64,000 bases of DNA, from the NCBI RefSeq assembly GCF_003574445.1, contig NZ_KZ984553.1, forward strand, positions 345,400 to 409,399, given 5' to 3'. The DNA comes from Streptomyces sp. YIM 130001. Lineage in GTDB: Bacteria > Actinomycetota > Actinomycetes > Streptomycetales > Streptomycetaceae. Below are positions 43,488 through 52,349 of the stretch, piece after piece (the stretch's first letter is position 1; the number at the start of each line of letters is the position of its first letter). The position numbers and the translations under genes are program-made. The notes beneath the pieces were generated by a model, which did not search any database, had not been told where the DNA came from, and was given only the letters and a program-made list of their open reading frames with translations.

Positions 43488-44246
43488 TCAGCCCTTGTCG
43501 GCAGCGACCGGCGTGGCCCGGACTGCGCCGGTGTCGACGAAGCTGTAGCAGGGCAGCGGTCCGGCGACGCGGAGTTCGACGTGCTCTTGATACGTGGTGG
43601 CGAACCGTTCGGCCGTGGCGCGAAAGCGGTCGGCGTCCGCCCGGGGGACCAGGAAGGACACATTGAGCGCGCATCCCTGCACGTCCGGACCGGGGGCCGT
43701 CGCGCGGGCCATGGATGTCAGGTCGTGTACGGCGATCCGGCCGGCCTCGGCCGCCCGGCGGGACAGCGCGGTGGCGACGGATTCACCGAGGCGCACGTTG
43801 GCTTCGTAGCCGGGCCGTCGGCGTGCTTCGTCGCGCAGCCGTCGTACGGTAGCGTCCCCGGCCAACAGCGCGGCCAGGGAGTCCTGCGCGGGCAGCGCCT
43901 TGACGTTGATCTCGACCTGCCCGGTGAGCCGCTCCAGAGCCGCGAGATGCTCCGGCTCGGCCGCGGCCAGCTGGGCGCGCAGCGCGGCCTCGTCGGCTGC
44001 CACCGTTCCGAAGCGCATCGGCAGTACCGGACCGGCCTCCACCAACGCCATGAGCAGGTTCTGGTGAGCCAGGAGATCGCGGCGTCGGGCCCTGAGCTGG
44101 GCGGGGGCGGCGCTGACGACCGCGGCCAGCCGTCCTGCGGAAAGCGTGTGCAGTACGGCGGGCGGCTTGCCCACCCCCACGGCGTCCTGCGGCACCGATG
44201 TGCCCGCCGGGACGATCGCGTAGACGTACATGCCATGGTGCGACAC
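43488..44246 (-). CDS. gvpF: Gas vesicle protein GvpF
   Basis: This 252-residue protein starts at a GTG behind GGAGG with a 7-nt gap, 2 nt after the gvpA stop. MYVYAIVPAGTSVP, VLPMRFGTVAADEAALRAQL, GQVEINVKALPA and the final VSFLVPRADADRFRATAERF are GvpF/L landmarks. GvpF binds GvpA and is needed for vesicle assembly. Confidence 0.93.
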   Translation of the reverse strand: MSHHGMYVYAIVPAGTSVPQDAVGVGKPPAVLHTLSAGRLAAVVSAAPAQLRARRRDLLAHQNLLMALVEAGPVLPMRFGTVAADEAALRAQLAAAEPEHLAALERLTGQVEINVKALPAQDSLAALLAGDATVRRLRDEARRRPGYEANVRLGESVATALSRRAAEAGRIAVHDLTSMARATAPGPDVQGCALNVSFLVPRADADRFRATAERFATTYQEHVELRVAGPLPCYSFVDTGAVRATPVAADKG

Positions 44247-44248
44247 GG

Positions 44249-44731
44249 TCAGGCCTCCGCTCCGCGGCGGCGACGCGCGGCCCCGCTGCTGCGGACCGGG
44301 GCCCGACGCTTCTTCGGGCGTTCCTCCTGCTCGACGGCCTCTTCCGCGTCGGTGTCGGCGTCTGCTTCCGTGTCGTCGTCGGCGCCGACCACCTTGCGCA
44401 CCGTGTCGCCGACCGACTCCGCGGCCTTGCGCACCTTGCGCTTGCCGACCTGCTTCGCGGCGCCGCCGCCGAGGAGTTCGGGGACGGTCGTGCTGCCTGA
44501 GTCCCGTTCGAGATCGAGGCGGTTGCACGCCTCCGCGAAGCGGAGATACGTGTCCACACTGGCCACGACTATTCGCGCGTCGATCTTGAGGATCTCAATG
44601 CCGACCAGGGAGACCCGGACGAATATGTCGATCACCATGCCCCGGTCGAGGATGAGTTCCAGCACGTCGTAGAGCGTGCCGGCCCGCGGTGGGCACGGAG
44701 CGATCTCGTCGGCGTAGGTCGTGGTCGTCAT
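44249..44731 (-). CDS. gvpA: Gas vesicle structural protein GvpA (long Streptomyces form)
   Basis: The protein has 160 residues. Residues 15-75 are the conserved GvpA shell domain (TLYDVLELILDRGMVIDIFV, GIEILKIDARIVVASVDTYL, RFAEACNRLD). The usual protein ends soon after; here about 85 charged residues follow (acidic, then Lys/Arg-rich), a form seen in Streptomyces. GAAGGA precedes the ATG. It is the second gene, after gvpO. Confidence 0.93.
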   Translation of the reverse strand: MTTTTYADEIAPCPPRAGTLYDVLELILDRGMVIDIFVRVSLVGIEILKIDARIVVASVDTYLRFAEACNRLDLERDSGSTTVPELLGGGAAKQVGKRKVRKAAESVGDTVRKVVGADDDTEADADTDAEEAVEQEERPKKRRAPVRSSGAARRRRGAEA

Positions 44732-44783
44732 GAGGTGTCCTTCTCTCGTCCGAATGGAGTCATTCGTCGGCGGACGAATGGGG

Positions 44784-45107
44784 TCACTCGTCGGCGGAGC
44801 CGCGCCGATAGCGGCGAAGCCGCCGGTACTCGAGGAGTTCGCCCGCCCGGTCGAGGCGCACCTCGTACGAGGCGAGCAGGCTCGTCGTGTCCGGGATGCG
44901 GGCCACTTCCAGGACGTCCACGACGACACACCAGCCGCCGTCGTCGGAACGTCGCACCGCGGAGACGCCCTCGGTACGGTGGCCGATCAGGCCTTCCAGG
45001 CTCTGGCAGGCGGTGCGGGCAGCGTGTTCGAGCCCCTTCTTGGGAGCGGAACTCTTCCGGGTCGCCGTGGCTGAGCCGCCGGTCCGAGCTGAACGTTGGT
45101 CTGCCAT
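44784..45107 (-). CDS. gvpO: Gas vesicle protein GvpO
   Basis: This 107-residue protein has a basic N-terminus and the GvpO core GWCVVVDVLEVARIPDTTSL and LASYEVRLDRAGELLEYRRL. It is the first gene of the cluster, 52 nt before gvpA. GvpO proteins are implicated in regulation or assembly. The ATG at 45107 has only a weak G-rich ribosome site; the exact start is moderately certain. Confidence 0.9.
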   Translation of the reverse strand: MADQRSARTGGSATATRKSSAPKKGLEHAARTACQSLEGLIGHRTEGVSAVRRSDDGGWCVVVDVLEVARIPDTTSLLASYEVRLDRAGELLEYRRLRRYRRGSADE

Positions 45108-45449
45108 GGCGCCCAGTCTTCCCGCTCTGGGCCGCACCGCATCTTGAGAGCTCCACGACGGTCGCTGTGCGTAGCCCAGACCTGACCGCGAACGACTCGA
45201 CGGCTACGGATCGTGTCACTCATGGAGATACCTCTTTCTCGGTCACCTAAGGCCCCTCAATGGGCCTCGGTGTCTTTTCCCTGAACACCTCCGACATTAG
45301 AAATTCTGGGCATCCGTCCGCTTCAGCCGAAGAGTCAAAGCCGCATTGGCCGAAAGGACAATCCGCCCGCGGGGCAATCGTGGGCAGGGGCGGAGGACCG
45401 ATAACTCGCCCCTCCCAGCGCAGTCCGGCGGGCGAACGGAGTACCCACC
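45108..45449. other. Divergent promoter region of the gas-vesicle operon and the APC permease
   Basis: A 78-codon minus-strand frame (ATG at 45223, GAGG upstream) overlaps gvpO in another frame and has no recognisable content. A weak GAGGTATC on the minus strand near 45228 could be part of a gvp promoter, but its -35 partner is poor. Confidence 0.4.
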
Positions 45450-45474
45450 GCGTGCGGTGTCCAGAGTTGGGTAC
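45450..45474 (+). promoter_or_regulatory. Sigma-B-type promoter of the APC permease
   Basis: GCGT (45450-45453), a 15-nt spacer and GGGTAC (45469-45474) fit GNNT-N14-16-GGGTAC. The expected transcript start is only a few bases before the GTG at 45485. Confidence 0.65.
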
Positions 45475-45499
45475 ACAGTGCGGCGTGAAAGCTCCCCGC

Positions 45500-46837
45500 A
45501 TGCTCTCGACGGAGACCTCCGCCTCCCCGGCTCCGCTCAAGAAGGCCCTGACCACCCCGCTGCTGTACTTCTTCATCCTCGGCGACGTACTCGGCGCGGG
45601 CGTGTACGTCCTGGTGGGTCAGGTCGCCGCCGAGTCGGGAGGTGCCGTGTGGGTACCTCTGTCTGCAGCACTGTGTCTTGCGCTCCTGACGGCCGCCTCG
45701 TATGCCGAACTCGTCACCAAGTTTCCGCAGGCGGGGGGCGCTTCGCACTACGCCAACCTGGCCTACGGGCCGTTCGTGGGATTCCTCACCGGCTTCTGCA
45801 TGCTCTGCGCCGGCATCGTGTCGGTCGGCGCACTCGCCCGCGGATTCGGCGGCGATTATCTGAGCGAGTTCGTCTCCCTGCCGACGGCCCCCGTCGCCAT
45901 CGTGTTCCTGGCGGCCTTGGCGATACTCAATGCGCGCGGCATCAGCGAGTCGACGCGAGCCAATGTCGTCGCGACCGCCATCGAGGTGAGCGGCCTGGTG
46001 CTCGTGATCGGTCTGGGGGCCTGGATCGTGGTGCGCGGCGACGGCGATACGGGTCGGCTGACCGACCTGGGAACGGCAGACAACGGCCCCGCCGCTGCCG
46101 TACTGAGCGGGGCGGTTCTGGCCTACTACTCATTCGTAGGGTTCGAGACGTCCGTGAACGTCGCCGAGGAGACCCGAGACACCCGTCGCTCCTATCCGAA
46201 AGCCCTCTTCAGCGCTCTGATCACGGCCGGCGCCATCTACGCGCTGGTCGGTGTCGCTGCTTCGGCAGCAGTGCCGACGGCGACGCTGGCCGAGTCGAGC
46301 GGCCCGCTGCTCGAGGTCGTCCGGGCAGCCGGTGGTGTCCCGACCGTGCTGTTCAGTGCCATCGCCCTGGTGGCTGTCGCCAATGGCGCACTGCTCACGG
46401 GCATCATGGCGTCGCGGCTGTCCTACGGCATGGCGCGCGACGGTCTGCTGCCGCGCTTCCTCACGCGGGTACTGCCTGGGCGGCGCACCCCCTGGGCAGC
46501 GATCGCCGTGACCACAGGCCTCTCTGTGTTGCTGGCGCTGACCGGCGACGTCGCCACGCTCGCGTCGACTCTGGTCCTACTTCTCCTGGTGGTCTTCTTC
46601 GTCGTCAACACAGCGGTTCTTGTGCTGCGTCGGAACGCCGGAGCGCGCGGACACTTCAGGGTCCCGGTCGTCCTTCCCGTACTCGGGGCTACGTCATGTG
46701 TCCTGCTCGCGACCCAGATCGAACGCGAAGTGTGGTGGCGCGGTTCGTTCGTCCTCGTAGTGGGTGTGGTGCTGGGTGCGGCCGCAGCCGCACACAGACG
46801 GCGGGAGCAGCGCGTGACGGGCGACGAGCCCGAGTAG
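45500..46837 (+). CDS. APC-family amino acid/polyamine permease
   Basis: This transporter of about 445 residues has twelve predicted helices, with the APC start motif TTPLLYFFILGDVLGAGVYV (helix 1 with the unwound substrate site), ASYAELVTKFPQAGGASHYA and FVGFETSVNVAEETRDTRRS. The ATG at 45500 is preferred with GAAAG upstream; the GTG at 45485 is also in frame. Substrate unknown. A sigma-B-type promoter suggests stress induction, perhaps pH or osmotic. Confidence 0.9.
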   Translation: MLSTETSASPAPLKKALTTPLLYFFILGDVLGAGVYVLVGQVAAESGGAVWVPLSAALCLALLTAASYAELVTKFPQAGGASHYANLAYGPFVGFLTGFCMLCAGIVSVGALARGFGGDYLSEFVSLPTAPVAIVFLAALAILNARGISESTRANVVATAIEVSGLVLVIGLGAWIVVRGDGDTGRLTDLGTADNGPAAAVLSGAVLAYYSFVGFETSVNVAEETRDTRRSYPKALFSALITAGAIYALVGVAASAAVPTATLAESSGPLLEVVRAAGGVPTVLFSAIALVAVANGALLTGIMASRLSYGMARDGLLPRFLTRVLPGRRTPWAAIAVTTGLSVLLALTGDVATLASTLVLLLLVVFFVVNTAVLVLRRNAGARGHFRVPVVLPVLGATSCVLLATQIEREVWWRGSFVLVVGVVLGAAAAAHRRREQRVTGDEPE

Positions 46838-46855
46838 TCGAGACGGCAGCGGAGT

Positions 46856-47536
46856 TCATCGGTTCTCCGTCGCCAGCCATCCAGCCAGACCCACCATGGC
46901 CGTACCGGTCAGGGCGTCCAACAGACGGCGGGAGCGCCGGCGCATGCCCAACTTCTTCAATCGGCCCCCGACGGCTGCGTACCCCCACGCGCAGCAGAAT
47001 TCCACACCGATGTAAGCGGCACCGAGGGCAAGCAGGGAGACTGCGGCGTGGTCGGCGCCGGCGGGCACGAACTGCGGGAGGAAGACGGCAAAGAGGATCA
47101 GGGCTTTGGGGTTGGAGGCCGCCACCAAGAACTCCTGCCGAGCCAGTCTCCACGAACCGCTTTTCGTCTCGGGACTATGCCCGCCGGGGCCCTCCCCACG
47201 AGCAGGGGCCGCTGCGGGAGGCGGGTCGTATTCCTGCGCTCTCCCCCTGGCAGCTGTGATCAGGGTGCGCCCGCCGAGCCACAACAAGTACGCCACGCCG
47301 CACCACTTGATGATGTTGAACGCCACCTCGGAGGCGAGTAGGACCGCCCCGAGTCCCGCGGCTACCGCGATCACCATCAGCGCAAAGGCGGCGAAGCGTC
47401 CCGCCGAAGCGCTGAGGGCCGGCCTGAGGCCATGGCGCATCCCGTTACGCAGAGTCAATAGTTGGTTGGCCCCCGGCGTCGCGGACACGACCAACGCCGC
47501 GGGGAAGAAGGCAGCCCACTCCGCGTAAAGAGTCAT
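46856..47536 (-). CDS. LysE/RhtB-family exporter
   Basis: This 226-residue protein has about six helices. The start FPAALVVSATPGANQLLTLR carries the P-G-N motif of LysE/RhtB exporters, and ASNPKALILFAVFLPQFVPA the second family motif. The loop at 100-130 is Pro/Gly-rich. It exports amino acids or similar metabolites; the exact substrate is unknown. It converges on the APC permease with 18 nt between the stops. Confidence 0.9.
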   Translation of the reverse strand: MTLYAEWAAFFPAALVVSATPGANQLLTLRNGMRHGLRPALSASAGRFAAFALMVIAVAAGLGAVLLASEVAFNIIKWCGVAYLLWLGGRTLITAARGRAQEYDPPPAAAPARGEGPGGHSPETKSGSWRLARQEFLVAASNPKALILFAVFLPQFVPAGADHAAVSLLALGAAYIGVEFCCAWGYAAVGGRLKKLGMRRRSRRLLDALTGTAMVGLAGWLATENR

Positions 47537-47628
47537 GCGAGCAGGTTTACACCTCGCGCGTCGGCCCTTGCCAGGAGCAGAGTCAATTCCTCCAGACCCG
47601 CTGCGACACCGCCCGCCGAAGCGCCGGG

Positions 47629-48087
47629 CTACCGGGCGACGAGCAGCGCCTGTGGTGCGGCTGCCTTGATCCGTGTCGTCAGCCAGCGGACCTGTTGAGC
47701 CGTCTCATCCTGGCACTCGGCGACGATGTCGAGCAGCATTTCGTCGCGTAGGCCCTGCGCGGTCTGCTGGACGACGGTCCAGGTGATGTCGACGAAGTGG
47801 GCCAGGACGTAGAGGTCGTGGAGGTCTCGCAGCAGTCCGAGGCCGCCTGCCCTCTCGCCGGAGAACTCGCTGACGCGAAGGCGTTCGGGCTCTTCGTCGT
47901 CGTGCTTTCCGTACCGTTCGACGGCGGGGCGCAGGCGAGCCGCGTGTGCCGTGCACTGGCCGGCCATGCGCTCGGCGAGCACGGCGATGTCGCTCTCCGC
48001 CTCACGGGCTTCAGCGACGGAGGCGAAGGCCGCGCCGAGGGTTCGCTCCGCGTGTTCCTGCATGCCCAGATAGGTCGGCAGGTGCAT
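47629..48087 (-). CDS. Hypothetical helical protein downstream of the molybdopterin oxidoreductase
   Basis: I do not recognise this 152-residue all-helical protein (MHLPTYLGMQEHAERTLG, HDLYVLAHFVDITWTVVQQT). GAGGAG lies 8 nt before the ATG, and the start is 5 nt after the stop of the oxidoreductase, so the two form an operon. Its ferritin-like helical appearance and context suggest an accessory role for that enzyme; this is inference. Confidence 0.75.
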   Translation of the reverse strand: MHLPTYLGMQEHAERTLGAAFASVAEAREAESDIAVLAERMAGQCTAHAARLRPAVERYGKHDDEEPERLRVSEFSGERAGGLGLLRDLHDLYVLAHFVDITWTVVQQTAQGLRDEMLLDIVAECQDETAQQVRWLTTRIKAAAPQALLVAR

Positions 48088-48092
48088 CGTTC

Positions 48093-50462
48093 TCACTCCT
48101 CGCTGCCGGTCGGGGCAGCGGCCCCGACCACGGGAGCCGGGGCAGGTCGGCCGTGACCGGAGCCCAGCCGCCGCAGGCGCACCGCGCTCACCTTGTACAC
48201 GGGCTGTTTGGAGACCGGGTCCCACAAGGTGCGGGTCAGCTCGTTGGCCGCCTGATCCCCGTAGTGGAACGGCACGAACACCGTTCCCGGCCGCGTGCCG
48301 CAGATGCGGGCGGGCGCCTCCATTGCCCCGCGCGGGGACTCGACGCGCACCAGGTCACCCTCGGTGATCCCGTACGGTCCGGCGTCCTCGGGTGAGATCT
48401 CCACCCACGGGGAAGGGGCGGCGTCGTTCAGCCGCGGAGCGCGGCCCGTCTTGGTGCGGGTGTGCCACTGATAGACGGTCCTGCCGGTCATGCACAGCAG
48501 TGGGTACTCGGCGCGGGGGGCTTCCGGCGACGCCTCGTAGTGGGCGGGTCGCAGTCGGGCCCGGCCGTCGAGCCGCAGCGCCTCGTGCTCCTGCCGGGTG
48601 TACGTTCCGCCTGTCGCCAGGTCGTGGCCGTACGTCTGGCACCCGTCGGCAGTCGTGGGGAACTGTCCCGTGCCGTAGAGCCGAGCGGTGCCGTCCGGTG
48701 CGGCGTCGGTGCACGGCCATTGGATCCCGCCCGGAGCATCACGCAGCCGTCGGTAGCTGATGTCCGAGTAGTCGCAGGGACGGCCGCGGGAGCAGGCCTG
48801 CCAGCCTTCGTAGGCTCCCTCGGGGTCCGTCCAGGGAATCAGATCGTCTCCGTCGCGGTTCGTGAAGCCCATCCTGCGTGCGTACTCGAGCCAGATGTCG
48901 AGGTCGCTGCGTGCCTCGCCGGGCGGTGCCACCGCCTGTTCGGACAGGTGGACCGTACGGTCGGTATTCGTGTACGTGCCGGTCTTCTCTCCCCACAGGG
49001 CGGCCGGCAGCACGACGTCCGCGAGGGCGGTGGTCTCGGTGGGGTAGGCGTCGGACACCACCGTGAAGCAGGTGTCGGAGGCCAGCGTGGCCCGTGCCCG
49101 ACGGGCTTCGGGGAGCGAGACCGCAGGGTTACTGCCCGCGATCCAGAGGAAGTTGACCGACCCCTGCTCGACGTAGCGGAAGATCTGCATCGCGTGGGTG
49201 GGTTCCGCCCAGTGCGGGATCTTCAGTCGCTCCACGTTCCACAGGTCCGCGAGTTCTTGCACGTGTTCCTCGTTGTCCCAGTTACGGAAGCCCGGCAGGT
49301 CGCCGTCCGCACCGCATTCGCGGTTGTTCTGGGCGGTCGGCTGGCCGTTCATCTGGAGGATTCCGCAGCCTGGTGTGCCGATCTTCCCTCGGAGCAGATG
49401 CAGGTTGTTGACCTGCGCGGACGAAGCGGTCGCCTGGTGGGACTGGTAGAAGCCCTGCAGAACGGTGGAGAGAACGCGCTCACTGGTGCCGAAGATCTCC
49501 GCGGCCCGCTCGATGTCCGTCGCCGCCACTCCGCAGATGTCCGCCGCCCAGGTCGGCGTGCAGTCGGACACGGCGGAGCTCAACTCCTCGAATCCCCGGG
49601 TGTTGCGGTCGACATAGACCTCGTCGACCCAGCCCTTGGCGATGATCTGCTGTGTCAGCGCGTTCATGAGCGCGAGGTTCGTGCCGGGGCGGACGGCCAG
49701 GTGGACGTCCGCCTCGCGGGCGACCACGGTCGAGCGCGGGTCGACGCACACCAGGAACGGCCGGTCCGGACCGCGCAGCCGGTCGCGCATCCGGGCCCAC
49801 AGCACGGTCTGCGTCTCGGCGGGGTTGTGTCCGTAGAGGAAGAGTGCGTCGGTGTGCTCGATGTCGCCGTAGGTGCCCGGCTGACCGTCGGCGCCGAAAC
49901 TCTCCTTCAAGGCGGAAGCCGCAGTGGCCGTACACAGTCGGGTGTTGCCGTCCATGTGTGGTGTGCCGAGGCCCGCCTTCCCCAGTACGGCAAGCGTGTA
50001 GTACTCCTCGATCATGAGCTGCCCGCTGGAGTAGAAGCCGTGGGTGAGGGGGCCTCGGTCAGCGAGGAGTTCTTGTGACCGGCGGACGATCAGGGACATC
50101 GCCGTGTCCCAGTCCGTCTCCCTCAACCACCCCTCGGCGTTTCGGATCTGGGGCCGCCTGAGCCGGTCGCCGGATTGCTGGCCCTGCCAGCCGAACAGGC
50201 CTTTGGGCCCCAGACGCCCCCGGTTGACCTCGTCCCCCGCCCTGCCCCGTACCCCGACCATGCGGCCGTCCCGTACGGCGATGTCGAGGCCGCATCCATT
50301 GCTGCACAGCAGACAGGCCGAACGCACCCACCGGTCGACCTGCTCCGGCCGCACTCCGTCGGCCAGCCACTGGTCCACCCGCTCGGTCCACTGGGCGCCT
50401 CGCCGCCCCGGCGCGGGCTCTCCCCACGGATCGGCGATACGATCCCTCGTCCGGTGCGTCAT
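48093..50462 (-). CDS. Molybdopterin oxidoreductase (nitrate reductase / formate dehydrogenase-like)
   Basis: This 789-residue protein of the DMSO reductase superfamily has an N-terminal iron-sulfur motif ACLLCSNGC with three Cys near residues 48-55. The segment that should provide the fourth Cys reads NRGRLGPKGLFGW, with Gly in that place. The molybdopterin domains follow (DNTRLC-type HMDGNTRLCTATAASALKES, YGHNPAETQTVLWARM, MNGQPTAQNNRECGADGDLP) and the C-terminal cofactor-binding domain (LLCMTGRTVYQWHTRTKTGR). No Tat signal is seen, so it is cytoplasmic. The ATG at 50462 has GGAG upstream. Substrate uncertain; assimilatory nitrate reductase-like is the nearest guess. Confidence 0.88.
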   Translation of the reverse strand: MTHRTRDRIADPWGEPAPGRRGAQWTERVDQWLADGVRPEQVDRWVRSACLLCSNGCGLDIAVRDGRMVGVRGRAGDEVNRGRLGPKGLFGWQGQQSGDRLRRPQIRNAEGWLRETDWDTAMSLIVRRSQELLADRGPLTHGFYSSGQLMIEEYYTLAVLGKAGLGTPHMDGNTRLCTATAASALKESFGADGQPGTYGDIEHTDALFLYGHNPAETQTVLWARMRDRLRGPDRPFLVCVDPRSTVVAREADVHLAVRPGTNLALMNALTQQIIAKGWVDEVYVDRNTRGFEELSSAVSDCTPTWAADICGVAATDIERAAEIFGTSERVLSTVLQGFYQSHQATASSAQVNNLHLLRGKIGTPGCGILQMNGQPTAQNNRECGADGDLPGFRNWDNEEHVQELADLWNVERLKIPHWAEPTHAMQIFRYVEQGSVNFLWIAGSNPAVSLPEARRARATLASDTCFTVVSDAYPTETTALADVVLPAALWGEKTGTYTNTDRTVHLSEQAVAPPGEARSDLDIWLEYARRMGFTNRDGDDLIPWTDPEGAYEGWQACSRGRPCDYSDISYRRLRDAPGGIQWPCTDAAPDGTARLYGTGQFPTTADGCQTYGHDLATGGTYTRQEHEALRLDGRARLRPAHYEASPEAPRAEYPLLCMTGRTVYQWHTRTKTGRAPRLNDAAPSPWVEISPEDAGPYGITEGDLVRVESPRGAMEAPARICGTRPGTVFVPFHYGDQAANELTRTLWDPVSKQPVYKVSAVRLRRLGSGHGRPAPAPVVGAAAPTGSEE

Positions 50463-50631
50463 ACGGGCACTCCGAATCCGCTGCGGCACGCCGTGGCACG
50501 GCTCTGATCGGGCCACGAGTACCCCACGGCGCGGCGGGATAACGGGGACAGGCCTCGGTCGCAGCGGCACGACGGCCTCCGCGGTTCGGGAGCGAGACTC
50601 GGCCACCACGCGGACAGAGACCGGTAGTCGG

Positions 50632-50868
50632 TCAGGAGCTGTCGGCCAGTTCGTCATGCCCCTTGGCCCGAGCGCAGTGAGCACAGCAGAAGAACTGGCC
50701 ACCCGCCTGGTGGCCGTGGCCGAGGATAAGGACCTGGCAGTGGCCACACACAGGTGCGAGCTTGTGGGCAGCGCACTCGAAGCTGTCGAAAGTGTGGACT
50801 CCCCCTCCGACCGTGCGTACCTCGAATGCCGCTTCGTAGTCGTTTCCGCAGACGTCGCATACAGCCAT
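50632..50868 (-). CDS. Small Cys-rich zinc-binding protein
   Basis: The 78 residues contain four Cys pairs or groups (AVCDVCGNDYE, FECAAHKLAPVCGHCQV, FFCCAHCARAKGH), consistent with one or two zinc sites of the treble-clef/MYM kind. GGAGGAG precedes the ATG. It lies 170 bp upstream of the oxidoreductase gene on the same strand. Function unknown. Confidence 0.8.
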   Translation of the reverse strand: MAVCDVCGNDYEAAFEVRTVGGGVHTFDSFECAAHKLAPVCGHCQVLILGHGHQAGGQFFCCAHCARAKGHDELADSS

Positions 50869-51024
50869 GGCTCGTCTCCTCCTTCGTTGTGCTGCGTGGG
50901 CGACAACCGCCACGGGTGCGCAAGTCGTGTCGTGACCGGTATTGCCGCCGAGTTTCAGTCCGGGTTGCTCGGCGGGACGATGAGCACCGGGCAATCCACG
51001 TTGTGTGATGCCTCCGGACGGGCC

Positions 51025-52164
51025 TCAGTCCTGCGCCGGTTCCGCCCAGCGCAGCAGAGCGCCGAGTCCGCCGACCGGCACCTGTTCCGGATCGCGGACG
51101 ATGATCGCCTCGGCCCCGCTTGCCGCTGCCGCACGCAGCAAGGCGTCGTCCGCGCGCGACGAAGCTGGATCCACCTCGCCCAGGTACTGCAATTCGGTGC
51201 TGCGGGCGGCCAGTTGGGCGGCGTTGGGGCCGACCCAGACCTCCCGGCCGGTGTCCGAGCCGTCCGGACCGATCAGCAACGTGTCGATGCGGTGCTCCCG
51301 CGCGGCCTCCACCAGGGCGGGCACGCCTGTCACCGCGTAAGGCGCGTCCCCTCCCCCAGGGCCCGCGCCTGCGCGGAATCGCCCCACGACGTCGTCCACC
51401 TGCTTCTGCTCGTGCGCAGCCCGCAGTTGGGCGATGTCCCGCTCGAGAAGCTCACTCCCGGCTCCGTGGGCGCGTCCACCGTGGTCACTCTCCTCCGTCA
51501 CCGTGCGGACCGGTTCGGGGAGTTTGTCGAACACCGACCGGCGCTCGCGGGGATCACCGACCAACAGCATGACCTCGGCGCCGGCGCTCCCGAACATCTT
51601 GTGCGCCTCGGCGGCAATCTCTTCTGCGTTCCGCTCCCAGGTGTTCTCAACCTTCGTCTGGAAACGACGCTCGGACCAGTCCGACGTCGCGGTGCGATGG
51701 ATAGGCCAGTTCTCGCCTGTCACCTTGCCGGCATCGTCGCTGCCCCGGTCGGTCCGCAGTTCGAAGTCGGCGCCGGTCCGGTCCACGTACACCACCAGGC
51801 ACGCGGGGTCGTTGCCGGAGGCTTCGAGCAGAGGCGTCAGCCGTGGAAGTTCTCCCCATGCGGTGATGGGTGCCGCGGGCCGCCCCGGAAGAAGCCTGTC
51901 GAGGACGACCTCGCCCCCTGCGGCGAACAGCGCCCGGCCCCTGTTCGCTGCCGACTCACCATGCAAGGCCGGACCGACAAGCGCTGCGTGCACGGCGCCA
52001 CAGGTCGCCTCGTCGGCCCCGAGCTCGAAGAGTTGGTCGGCGGCCGCCCGAGCCGCCAGCTCCTGCTGCTTGGCCGCATCCTCCGTGTAATGCGATGCAT
52101 CGGCATAAACCGATGCCCACGGGCCCGGCCGATCGACAACTGGTTGCAAGAGCGAGAGCTTCAT
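51025..52164 (-). CDS. Bacterial archaeo-eukaryotic release factor-like (baeRF2-family) protein
   Basis: This 379-residue protein resembles mycobacterial Rv2629-type proteins: VYVDRTGADFELRTDRGSDD, ERNAEEIAAEAHKMFGSAGA, LLVGDPRERRSVFDKLPEPV and a C-terminal eRF1 domain-3-like part (GVPALVEAAREHRIDTLLIG, ALLRAAAASGAEAIIVRDPE). Relatives are proposed to act on stalled ribosomes or in hypoxia and stress. It is cytoplasmic. No operon partner is certain; the zinc-protein gene lies 156 bp downstream. Confidence 0.85.
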   Translation of the reverse strand: MKLSLLQPVVDRPGPWASVYADASHYTEDAAKQQELAARAAADQLFELGADEATCGAVHAALVGPALHGESAANRGRALFAAGGEVVLDRLLPGRPAAPITAWGELPRLTPLLEASGNDPACLVVYVDRTGADFELRTDRGSDDAGKVTGENWPIHRTATSDWSERRFQTKVENTWERNAEEIAAEAHKMFGSAGAEVMLLVGDPRERRSVFDKLPEPVRTVTEESDHGGRAHGAGSELLERDIAQLRAAHEQKQVDDVVGRFRAGAGPGGGDAPYAVTGVPALVEAAREHRIDTLLIGPDGSDTGREVWVGPNAAQLAARSTELQYLGEVDPASSRADDALLRAAAASGAEAIIVRDPEQVPVGGLGALLRWAEPAQD

Positions 52165-52349
52165 AACGCTGCCTCCTCACATTGCCCGGAGGAGTCCGCC
52201 AAAGGGCAATGGCGCGAACTATCTCCATATTCCTGCTTTCTTCACCACCGAGTTTCCCTGATAGGGCGGGATATGCAGAGAGCTCTCAAGGTGTCTGCTA
52301 TTCAGACGCGATACCTTCCCCGGGGAACGCTTGGCTCAGGGTCGGTGGC

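Noticed and set aside
44987..45223. Minus-strand 78-codon frame upstream of gvpO with a fair ribosome site
   Set aside because: It overlaps the conserved gvpO coding sequence in another frame and has no recognisable domain.
45435..45460. Minus-strand GGGTAC as a second sigma-B promoter for the gas-vesicle operon
   Set aside because: No GNNT at 14-16 nt upstream, and it is over 300 bp from gvpO.
50463..50906. Longer start for the molybdopterin oxidoreductase
   Set aside because: The extra residues are Ser/Arg/Pro-rich and antisense to the zinc-protein gene; the ATG at 50462 has a ribosome site and fits family starts.
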